5,609 nucleotides of DNA from Candidatus Neomicrothrix sp. UBA672 (GTDB lineage: Bacteria; Actinomycetota; Acidimicrobiia; Acidimicrobiales; MedAcidi-G1). Below, piece by piece: positions 1 to 4,836 of this stretch (positions within the stretch are counted from its first letter, which is position 1; every line of letters begins with the position of its first letter). The stretch lies in contig DBNM01000024.1 of assembly GCA_002299135.1 (NCBI GenBank), forward strand, positions 2,273-7,881. The letters are read 5' to 3'. A program made the translations under genes and the position numbers. Under the pieces are notes generated by a model. The model did not search any database and was not told where the DNA came from. It was given only the letters and a program-made list of their open reading frames with translations.

Positions 1-64
1 TAAAGATCTTGATGGGAGGAGGTGGAGGAGGGGCCTTCCATCTGCTATCCGGAGAACGATCCAT
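1..64 (-). CDS. Possible 5' end of the next dcw gene (rsmH expected), truncated by window edge
   Basis: An open frame starts at an ATG at 64-62, 34 bases past the mraZ stop, and stays open to the window edge (21 codons). It would encode a short N-terminus with a run of six prolines followed by IKIF. In nearly all bacteria with mraZ the next gene is rsmH (mraW), the 16S rRNA C1402 N4-methyltransferase, so position is the main argument. The conserved RsmH start motif (HxPVM-like) is not reached before the edge. No clear Shine-Dalgarno sequence precedes this ATG. A second ATG at 41-39 in another frame is also open to the edge, and I cannot decide between them. The identity is inferred from synteny only. 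Confidence 0.35.
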   Translation of the reverse strand, partial: MDRSPDSRWKAPPPPPPIKIF

Positions 65-98
65 AATCGGAAGATTGAGATGATTAAATGATCAGTGG

Positions 99-524
99 CT
101 AGATTCCTCCCCCCTGCCAGAAAGTGTCAGCTAAAGATCTGTCGAGATCGTCTGCCATTCCTTCCCAGTCGTCGGGATTCCAAATTTCTATGTGTGTGAT
201 TGCTCCAATAAGGAGAGCCTCATCCTCCAAAGAAGCAAACTCACGTAAACGTTGCGGAATACTTAATCTGCCTTGACTATCTATGCGCTGCTCATCAGAA
301 CTAGCTGCAAGTCTCCTAAGTATTTTGGGTTCCACGCTCCCCTCCTGAACTTGTGTCTGGAGTCGTGACACCATTTCCCCAAAAGCATCAGGAGTATAAA
401 TTGCGATGCAATTAGCTGCAGGTGAAATAAAGGCTTCTGCAGAAAATCGAGATCTGAACTTTGCAGGGAGAACTACACGGCCTTTTTCATCGAGTGAGTG
501 TTCATGCGTTCCGACAAAAAGCAT
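99..524 (-). CDS. mraZ: Transcriptional regulator MraZ
   Basis: This is MraZ, the DNA-binding regulator that heads the division and cell-wall (dcw) cluster and usually represses its own promoter. The 141-aa length is normal for the family. Two SpoVT/AbrB-like half-domains are visible, each with the DxxGR signature: DEKGRVVLPAKFR at residues 12-24 and DSQGRLSIPQRLREF at 82-96. The N-terminus MLFVGTHEHSLDEKGR is typical, which supports the ATG start. A purine-rich ribosome site (AAGGGA) lies about 6 bases upstream. Family members assemble into rings that contact several repeated boxes, and such boxes are present upstream (588-632). The gene follows a 179-bp gap after the ligase-like gene, so it probably has its own promoter. 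It is likely co-transcribed with the gene at the left edge. Confidence 0.97.
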   Translation of the reverse strand: MLFVGTHEHSLDEKGRVVLPAKFRSRFSAEAFISPAANCIAIYTPDAFGEMVSRLQTQVQEGSVEPKILRRLAASSDEQRIDSQGRLSIPQRLREFASLEDEALLIGAITHIEIWNPDDWEGMADDLDRSLADTFWQGGGI

Positions 525-587
525 TCCGATTCCCTTTTTTCTAGCTGTATTGAAAATTTGTTAGAAAACAAGTAAAAAGAAATATTT

Positions 588-632
588 CCCATTTCTCCCC
601 ATTTTCCTCCACCTTTCTAGTATAACCCCCCA
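588..632 (-). promoter_or_regulatory. MraZ box array (operator of mraZ)
   Basis: Read on the mraZ coding strand, the upstream region carries TGGGGGG (626-632), TGGAGG (606-611), TGGGG (597-601) and TGGG (588-591). The first T of the last three falls at 611, 601 and 591, an exact 10-bp period; the fourth lies 21 bp further upstream, about two helical turns. Known MraZ operators are direct TGGGN-type repeats at 10-bp spacing, so this fits autoregulation of mraZ and the downstream dcw genes. The array flanks a candidate -10 element on both sides, so bound MraZ would be expected to block RNA polymerase. Confidence 0.7.
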
Positions 633-642
633 CTTATGTCAA
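619..642 (-). promoter_or_regulatory. Candidate mraZ promoter
   Basis: On the coding strand a near-consensus -10 hexamer TATACT lies at 624-619. A perfect TTGACA lies at 642-637, but the spacer is only 12 bp, too short for a normal sigma-70-type pair; a 17-bp spacer from TTGACA leads instead to the poor hexamer TAGAAA. The TATACT may therefore work with a weak -35, as is common in actinobacteria. Its position between MraZ boxes supports a role in mraZ expression. The leader to the mraZ start would be roughly 90 nt. Confidence 0.4.
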
Positions 643-703
643 TAGGCGCGCCAATAGAAAGAGATTTAATTAATTTCCGTTGATTTATTAGGGTTTAGAG
701 GTT

Positions 704-1345
704 CTAAGTGATGTTTTTTATGAGTGAATGCAGCAATTCGTCCGGATCCGCTTCAATAGGAGCTGCTAATCGCATTAAATCATCAACAATCTTTTTTTTT
801 GGTTCTATTTGAAGTAAATCGGCGATTCTTTTAGCAGGCCAGGAAAATAAAGCAGCACACTGAAACCAAGCCCCTTCTCGAGTTCGCCTTTGGCTTATGC
901 CAACGGTTTTTTTTCCCGAAACTGTAACTTCACCAGTTGCTAGCCCCGCGAAACATATCAACCGAGAGAGTTCGGTTTTTTGGGTTTCTTTATTATGGAC
1001 TTCTCCTTGAAGACCGATGGCTTTCATGGCATTTACCCAAACTTCGCCTAACCATAGTGAGGAGCGTCTAATGTCATTGCACCATAAAGGGTCTTCCCGC
1101 GGTATAACAAAATCGACCCATAGAACCTGACCGGGTTCAAGAAAGACAGCTCCTCCTCCCGATTTCCTGTAAACATAATCACATTGAATATCGGTCTCTA
1201 AAGACATATTCTTCTGTGCAGTTCCAAAAACCATTGTTGGCTTATCAATCTCATGAATGATCATCTGCCGTGACTCAAAAGTAGGAAGTGTCAGATGCCT
1301 GTCAGCGACACTTCCTACAGACCTTTTGATAGCCCAACTGCCCAT
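704..1345 (-). CDS. Lipoate-protein ligase / octanoyltransferase-like protein (LplA/LipM/LipB fold)
   Basis: This 213-aa protein belongs to the biotin/lipoate protein ligase fold. The substrate-binding motif RKSGGGAVF (residues 60-68) corresponds to RRxxGGGxVxH in LplA and LipM. The catalytic lysine segment is SGKKTVGISQRR (143-154), with K146 aligned to the LplA lysine that holds the lipoyl or octanoyl group. Cys131 in CFAG sits where LipM-type octanoyltransferases have a conserved CF; this could be a thioester nucleophile or a coincidence. The protein is much shorter than LplA (about 330 aa) and lacks its C-terminal accessory domain. The usual His after GGGxV is replaced (AVFLEPGQ). The reaction may therefore be ligation, octanoyl transfer or transfer between lipoyl domains; sequence alone does not decide. 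The ATG lies 4 bases after the preceding stop with no strong ribosome site, which suggests translational coupling. Met28 is an alternative start, but the first Met keeps the upstream W/R-rich N-terminus. Confidence 0.8.
   Translation of the reverse strand: MGSWAIKRSVGSVADRHLTLPTFESRQMIIHEIDKPTMVFGTAQKNMSLETDIQCDYVYRKSGGGAVFLEPGQVLWVDFVIPREDPLWCNDIRRSSLWLGEVWVNAMKAIGLQGEVHNKETQKTELSRLICFAGLATGEVTVSGKKTVGISQRRTREGAWFQCAALFSWPAKRIADLLQIEPKKKIVDDLMRLAAPIEADPDELLHSLIKNIT
1281..1318 (-). repeat. Perfect 12-bp inverted repeat within the 5' coding region of the ligase-like gene
   Basis: The arms GTAGGAAGTGTC (1281-1292) and GACACTTCCTAC (1307-1318) are exact reverse complements separated by 14 bases. 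On the mRNA this is a 12-bp stem at codons 10-22, followed directly by four U residues, so it resembles a weak intrinsic terminator or attenuator. It encodes the segment from VGSV to LPT of the protein. A stem this long with so short a loop is not expected by chance in a window of this size (roughly one in a hundred or less, by simple counting). Confidence 0.75.
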
Positions 1346-1349
1346 ACAA

Positions 1350-1610
1350 CTAAATCTTTGATTTTTCTAAATCCGCTACCCATGTAAGCCATCTAATTAC
1401 AACATCAACATCTGGTAGTTTTTCTGCTTCACCCTGGTATGTGATAATCCTGAATTCTAGGAAATCGCTACTAGGAAATGGCAAAAAAGGAGGCGTTGCT
1501 TGCCATCTATTTTTAGCAAGAATGAAAATCTGTTTTATGCTTGTAGACCATAACGAGGGTTTTCGCAGTAGAGCAAACAGAAGCGTGAACAACCATCTCC
1601 CTTTTAACAC
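1350..1610 (-). CDS. Conserved-looking small protein of unknown function (86 aa)
   Basis: I do not recognise a named family. The frame starts with GTG at 1610-1608 inside the end of the kinase gene (7-bp overlap). It has an excellent ribosome site, AAAGGA at 1624-1619 on the coding strand, 8 bases upstream, so it is very probably translated. The N-terminal third is basic and hydrophobic (MLKGRWLFTLLFALLRKPSLW). A tryptophan- and proline-rich core follows (residues 34-51, RWQATPPFLPFPSSDFLE) and then a FRIITYQGEAEKLPDVDVVIRWLTW tail. The pattern LW-T-KQ-W-PPFLP-FR-Y resembles, from memory, unnamed proteins found beside sugar kinases in Acidimicrobiia; that is not a search result. The N-terminus could be a membrane-associated helix, but no clean transmembrane segment or signal peptide is evident. 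It lies 4 bases before the ligase-like gene, so the three genes form one transcription unit. Confidence 0.8.
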   Translation of the reverse strand: MLKGRWLFTLLFALLRKPSLWSTSIKQIFILAKNRWQATPPFLPFPSSDFLEFRIITYQGEAEKLPDVDVVIRWLTWVADLEKSKI

Positions 1611-2473
1611 TGATCAAGTCCTTTAGCATTCAGCCAAACCGCAGCAGCTCCAATCAAAGGAGCTTCATCTTTAAGGCTTGTAAAATCTATTTGTATATTT
1701 TTTGTGAAATCGAGACCACAAAAACTTGCTGCAGTTGAACGAACCTGATTAAGAAAAATTGAGCCGTATCCCAAGGCAACTGAACCCCCGATTAGCACTA
1801 TGCGAATATTAAGCAAATTGACGGCAATCGAAACAGCCTTTCCGACAAAATAACCGCATCGTATCTTCACCTCTTCTGATGCTTCCGCCGCGGGCATACC
1901 TGTTTCTTTTTCTATTGCACCACCTGAAGCAACCGCTTCGAGGCAACCACTGCTTCCACATGCACATAAAGGGCCATCTGGTTCAACATTTATATGTCCT
2001 ATATGGCCGGCATTTCCCATCTCTCCACCGAGGAGCTTTCCGTCGATTACGAAACCGCCGCCGATCCCAGTAGAAACAACCATCGCTAAATAATTTTTTT
2101 GACCAGAAGCTGCCCCCACCCAACCCTCTCCTAAAGCAATTGCTTTAGCATCATTATCAAGGGCTACTGGCAGACCGAGAGCTTCTGACAATTTCGCCCT
2201 CAATGGAAAGCTCCTCCATTGAGGAATATTTAATGGAGAAATCTCCTCTCCATTATTCGTCATAGGACCAGCGCTTCCCACTCCGCAACCTTCAACTTCT
2301 ATTCCTTCTAGAACTTCTTCAGACAAAGAGAGCAGCTTCTCAAACAACTCTTCCCCATTGCTAGATTGTGTCGGGGTTGAAGCTCGTTTCTTAATTACAC
2401 CAGCTGAAGTGACTCGAGCTGCAGCGAGTTTAGTTGCACCTACATCTACTGCGAGAATATCCTTCACTAACAT
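1604..2473 (-). CDS. ROK-family sugar kinase (glucokinase-like)
   Basis: This 289-aa protein is a ROK-family kinase that would phosphorylate a hexose or N-acetylhexosamine with ATP in the cytoplasm. Visible in order are the phosphate-binding motif AVDVGATKLAAARV (8-21), GVGSAGPM (64-71), the catalytic DNDAKAIALGEG (106-117, base D108), the second phosphate loop STGIGGGFVIDGKLLGG (134-150), the zinc-site ROK signature NAGHIGH...CACGSSGCLE (154-179; H160, C170, C172, C177 as likely ligands), and the adenosine motif VLIGGSVALG (226-235). The length is slightly under the usual 300-320 aa, and the C-terminus is short. The Glu normally at the ExGH sugar contact is His157 here, so glucose specificity is not assured. 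The ATG has GTGGA touching it; GTG at 2467-2465 (Val3) has GGA at better spacing and may be the true start. The gene follows DUF3040 by 14 bases and overlaps the next gene by 7. Confidence 0.93.
   Translation of the reverse strand: MLVKDILAVDVGATKLAAARVTSAGVIKKRASTPTQSSNGEELFEKLLSLSEEVLEGIEVEGCGVGSAGPMTNNGEEISPLNIPQWRSFPLRAKLSEALGLPVALDNDAKAIALGEGWVGAASGQKNYLAMVVSTGIGGGFVIDGKLLGGEMGNAGHIGHINVEPDGPLCACGSSGCLEAVASGGAIEKETGMPAAEASEEVKIRCGYFVGKAVSIAVNLLNIRIVLIGGSVALGYGSIFLNQVRSTAASFCGLDFTKNIQIDFTSLKDEAPLIGAAAVWLNAKGLDQC
2131..2148. repeat. 18-bp perfect palindrome over the kinase catalytic motif
   Basis: CTAAAGCAATTGCTTTAG reads identically on both strands. It covers the codons for AKAIALG just after the catalytic Asp of the ROK kinase. 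With no loop it is a dyad DNA site rather than an RNA hairpin. It may be a by-product of codon choice over a conserved alternating A-x-A motif. Confidence 0.5.
2198..2255 (-). repeat. Two adjacent hairpins with near-identical GGAG loops inside the ROK kinase gene
   Basis: Hairpin A (2231-2255) has perfect 9-bp arms around a 7-base loop; hairpin B (2198-2224) has perfect 10-bp arms around a 7-base loop. On the mRNA the loops read GGAGATT and GGAGCTT, and both stems contain AATGGA pairing with TCCATT. They are separated by six bases and encode residues 73-92 (NNGEEISPLN and PQWRSFPLR). The paired architecture suggests an RNA element or an old duplication. The SPxNIPxWRxFPL stretch is itself a conserved ROK segment, so protein constraint must explain part of it. 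Confidence 0.6.
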
Positions 2474-2487
2474 TCCACTTCATGATT

Positions 2488-2880
2488 TCAGCCGAGATTA
2501 TCGCGACGGAAACGCTCTTTCATCAAATCTCGAAATTTCTGTGAGGAGTCTCCCAATTTGATTCCTTTTTCGCCCCACATTGAAGATTGAGATGCCTGTT
2601 GAATACCAGTTCGTCCAAGGTTTCTGGCATTCCTTTCAATTGCAAGTGCAGAAAATAACATCAGAAGAAAAGCAAAAAACGCGACTACGAAAGAAATGGA
2701 CAACGTTATAAGCATGCATGCCACTCCAAGAAAAAAAACTAAAACTGACCACTTTAAATTTTTAAGTGACTTTGTGTAAACGGTAGTTTCAGAAACTTCA
2801 CGCGCCAATTCAGGATCACTCTCATAAAGGCTTTCTTCAATTTCAAGAAGAATCCTCTCTTCATCTTCTGAAAGTGGCAT
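2488..2880 (-). CDS. DUF3040 family membrane protein
   Basis: This 130-aa protein shows the DUF3040 start MPLSEDEERILLEIEESLYESDPELA, whose consensus (PLSExEqrlLeqiE..L..dDP) is characteristic of actinobacteria. An acidic amphipathic N-terminal helix (4-30) is followed by two adjacent hydrophobic segments at about 43-60 and 62-81. The C-terminal tail is polar and basic (KERFRRDN). Both termini are probably cytoplasmic, with the helices forming a hairpin in the membrane. The function of the family is unknown; its members are often encoded just upstream of mraZ and the division cluster. The ATG has AGGAG 10 bases upstream. The gene has its own promoter candidate (2909-2937) and is followed after 14 bases by the ROK kinase, so it heads the downstream cassette. 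Confidence 0.92.
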   Translation of the reverse strand: MPLSEDEERILLEIEESLYESDPELAREVSETTVYTKSLKNLKWSVLVFFLGVACMLITLSISFVVAFFAFLLMLFSALAIERNARNLGRTGIQQASQSSMWGEKGIKLGDSSQKFRDLMKERFRRDNLG

Positions 2881-2908
2881 CTATTTGGTTCTCCTACCTG
2901 TATAAATA

Positions 2909-2937
2909 TCTATAAATAAAATTCTAACTGTTATCAA
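2909..2937 (-). promoter_or_regulatory. Promoter candidate for the DUF3040-kinase-ligase operon
   Basis: On the coding strand TTGATA (2937-2932) and TATAGA (2914-2909) are separated by exactly 17 bp, a good match to a housekeeping sigma promoter. It lies in the 92-bp gap between the dinB stop and the DUF3040 start, giving a leader of about 20-30 nt that contains the AGGAG ribosome site. No hairpin terminator for dinB is evident in this gap, so read-through from dinB is also possible. Confidence 0.55.
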
Positions 2938-2972
2938 GGCATAACACCTATCAAAACCCAACCCCTTCCCAT

Positions 2973-4223
2973 TCAATCACTTGAACTTTCGTCTGGACCC
3001 CACTGTTGCTCTCCCTTTCTTTTAACGCGCATCCCATTTGAGCTGAGTATGCTAGCCGGCCCAATTGATGCCACACCAAAGCGATCTCGAATCGAATCAA
3101 CTGCATCTTGAGTGTTTTTCCGATTGGAATGGGGGTTTTCAGAAAATTTAAGTTGCTCGCCGAAACTCCTATCCAAATTCGTTACTGAAATTCCAAGTAG
3201 TCTGACTCCAGGTTTTAGATCCACCTCACCAAGCAACTTCTTGGCTTCTTCCAGCACTGTAGAAGAAAGAGAAGTGGGTTCCGGAAATGTATAAGAACGA
3301 GAGAAAGTAGTGAAGTCTGAATAGCGGACTTTTAAGGAAACCGTACGGCATTTCTTTTCAGATTTTCGCAACCGCCATGAAACAGAATCAACCAGCCTAA
3401 CTAACTCGCGTTCCACATCTTCTCGATTTGTTAGATCCTTAGGAAAAGTTTCCTCATGCCCTATGGATTTAGCTTCCTGTTCTACGACTACATTTCGATC
3501 ATCAATGCCTCTAGCGAGTCGCCAGAGTTGTCTTCCAGCTGCTTTCCCCAGACTCGAAACTAGACTTCCTTCAGAAACTCGACCAAGTTCTCCCACAGTC
3601 TCTATACCTAGAGCATTTAACTTTTTGTTAGTTTTAGGTCCGACACCCCAAATCGCACTAACAGGAAGTGGATCTAAAAACATTTCTATTTCATTTTCAC
3701 CAAGAAGAAAAATACCCTCACCATATATAGGACCTCTTGGTCCTACTTTCGGTTTTGCATTCTCACTTGAGAGTTTTGCCAAAAACTTATTTACAGAAAC
3801 TCCAACACTGCACCTGAGACCCTCTTCCTCATATATGGCGTCTCGGATTTTGTAAGCAATTGACTCAGGCTCTCCATGAACTCTTAAAACTCCTCCAATG
3901 TCTAAAAAAGCTTCGTCTAGGGACAACGGTTCGACCAGCGGAGTGAACCTTCTGAGAATATTCATGATCCTTTCGCTCACCTGAACATAAAATTCATAAT
4001 CTCCAGAAATGAATATCAGATCCCTGCAGAGTCTCTTAGCTCTCCTAGATGGCATAGCAGAATAAATTCCGTAGGAGCGTGCCTCGTAAGATGCCGCAGC
4101 TACGACACCACGATTTCCGCTTCCTCCCACCACAACAGGTTTACCTACTAATTCCGGACGGCGAAGCAATTCAACTGAAGCAAAAAAAGCATCCATATCC
4201 ACATGGAGTATTGAGGTCGTCAC
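2973..4223 (-). CDS. dinB: DNA polymerase IV (DinB), Y-family translesion polymerase
   Basis: This is a complete 416-aa Y-family polymerase that copies past damaged template bases. Catalytic metal ligands are D9 in HVDMDAFFASVE (7-18) and D103/E104 in SLDEAFLDIGG (101-111). F14 occupies the steric-gate position that excludes ribonucleotides. Also visible are the fingers segment AAASYEARSYGIYSAMPSRRAKRLC (42-66), CSVGVSVNKFLAKLSSENAKP (138-158), the helix-hairpin-helix motif IWGVGPKTNKKLNALGIETVGEL (191-213), and the little-finger domain (about 250-360). A possible beta-clamp motif is EQLKF (356-360), degenerate against the usual QLxLF. The tail RFG..SIGPASIL (381-393) is typical. The start is GTG at 4223-4221, sharing one base with the Nudix stop (TAGTG), and places the conserved VDMDAFF correctly. 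No LexA-type operator was found directly upstream, so damage control, if any, would act through the Nudix promoter. Confidence 0.97.
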   Translation of the reverse strand: MTTSILHVDMDAFFASVELLRRPELVGKPVVVGGSGNRGVVAAASYEARSYGIYSAMPSRRAKRLCRDLIFISGDYEFYVQVSERIMNILRRFTPLVEPLSLDEAFLDIGGVLRVHGEPESIAYKIRDAIYEEEGLRCSVGVSVNKFLAKLSSENAKPKVGPRGPIYGEGIFLLGENEIEMFLDPLPVSAIWGVGPKTNKKLNALGIETVGELGRVSEGSLVSSLGKAAGRQLWRLARGIDDRNVVVEQEAKSIGHEETFPKDLTNREDVERELVRLVDSVSWRLRKSEKKCRTVSLKVRYSDFTTFSRSYTFPEPTSLSSTVLEEAKKLLGEVDLKPGVRLLGISVTNLDRSFGEQLKFSENPHSNRKNTQDAVDSIRDRFGVASIGPASILSSNGMRVKRKGEQQWGPDESSSD

Positions 4224-4744
4224 TACTTGCGTTCCACGATCAAGTTGCCGGCTTTATCAGATACGGCTATATAGCTAAAACTTTTTTCGGAAGGTATTCC
4301 TCCTTTTAGATACGCAAGCAGAGGCTCTCTAACCCAAACTGGAGAATTCTCTAATTTAGCTTTACAAACTTTTTCAGAAAAAAATTCAGCATCTTCAACA
4401 ATTCCATCTGGATCATTTACAACCAACGAACCAGTCCATTCAATCGCTTCAAACACCTTGACCTGTAAAGACATGTTGTGTCCAACAAAATTTACAGACA
4501 CCCCGTAAACCAACTCAGACCAAGTTGATGCTTGCAAGCCAGTCTCCTCATACACTTCACGCTCCAGAGCTCCAACTGCACTCTCCCCTCGATCGATTAC
4601 ACCTCCAGGCGGAGTCCAATCAATTCCATCTCTTTTCCCAAGATGTAAATTACCCTTGCGCCGATTAGCGACCAATAAAATGTCAGAGTCCTTTCGAATA
4701 AGTCCTCCAACAACTGACCAGTTTCTAAAGGATCCATTTTTCAT
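4223..4744 (-). CDS. Nudix hydrolase
   Basis: This 173-aa protein carries a full Nudix box at residues 48-70 (G-x5-E-x7-REVYEETGL), the Mg-binding site for hydrolysing nucleoside diphosphates linked to another group. IDWTPPGGVIDRGES before it and the antiparallel strands around it are typical. The region after the box (about 75-130) has no substrate-defining motif that I recognise, so MutT-like sanitation, ADP-ribose, sugar-nucleotide or other targets remain open. The ATG has AGGTG 10 bases upstream. The stop overlaps the dinB start by one base, which suggests translational coupling and a shared promoter in the 92-bp divergent gap before position 4837. The C-terminal tail (150-173, SEKSFSYIAVSDKAGNLIVERK) extends beyond the core domain and is unassigned. 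Confidence 0.93.
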   Translation of the reverse strand: MKNGSFRNWSVVGGLIRKDSDILLVANRRKGNLHLGKRDGIDWTPPGGVIDRGESAVGALEREVYEETGLQASTWSELVYGVSVNFVGHNMSLQVKVFEAIEWTGSLVVNDPDGIVEDAEFFSEKVCKAKLENSPVWVREPLLAYLKGGIPSEKSFSYIAVSDKAGNLIVERK

Positions 4745-4836
4745 ATCAATATTTCACCTAATTAAGTAGCTAATTTTGACCTATAGCCTAAAGTTAGCAT
4801 CTACTCGCTAATACAGAATCAGGGGTATCGATTTCT
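4745..4836. promoter_or_regulatory. Divergent promoter region between Nudix-dinB and the membrane protein-IMPase pair
   Basis: This 92-bp AT-rich gap must serve genes on both strands. On the plus strand TTGACC (4776-4781) is followed after 18 bp by TCTACT (4800-4805), a moderate promoter match, and AGGGG (4821-4825) is the ribosome site 11 bases before 4837. On the minus strand no convincing -35/-10 pair could be fixed; TATAGG at 4787-4782 is a possible -10. No strong operator dyad is apparent. Confidence 0.4.

Noticed and set aside
1457..1479. CTAGGAAAT direct repeat, two copies 14 bases apart
   Set aside because: Only nine bases repeat exactly, there are two copies, and it lies in coding sequence; chance is sufficient.
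1486..1494. AAAAAGGAGG on the plus strand, resembling a strong ribosome site
   Set aside because: No start codon follows at a workable distance on that strand and the region is coding on the other strand.
1441..1626. Plus-strand frame opposite the 86-aa unknown
   Set aside because: The minus-strand frame has an ideal ribosome site, overlaps its neighbours as operon genes do and has a composition typical of protein; the plus-strand frame has none of these.
3728..3745. 7-bp hairpin with a 4-base loop inside dinB
   Set aside because: Stems of this length are expected about once by chance over a few windows of this size, and it has no U-tract or start-site context.
3463..3855. Long open frame (130 codons) antisense to dinB on the plus strand
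   Set aside because: It lies wholly inside a strongly conserved polymerase gene, has a low-complexity Ser/Pro/Arg-rich product and no recognisable motif; it is a shadow of dinB codon use.
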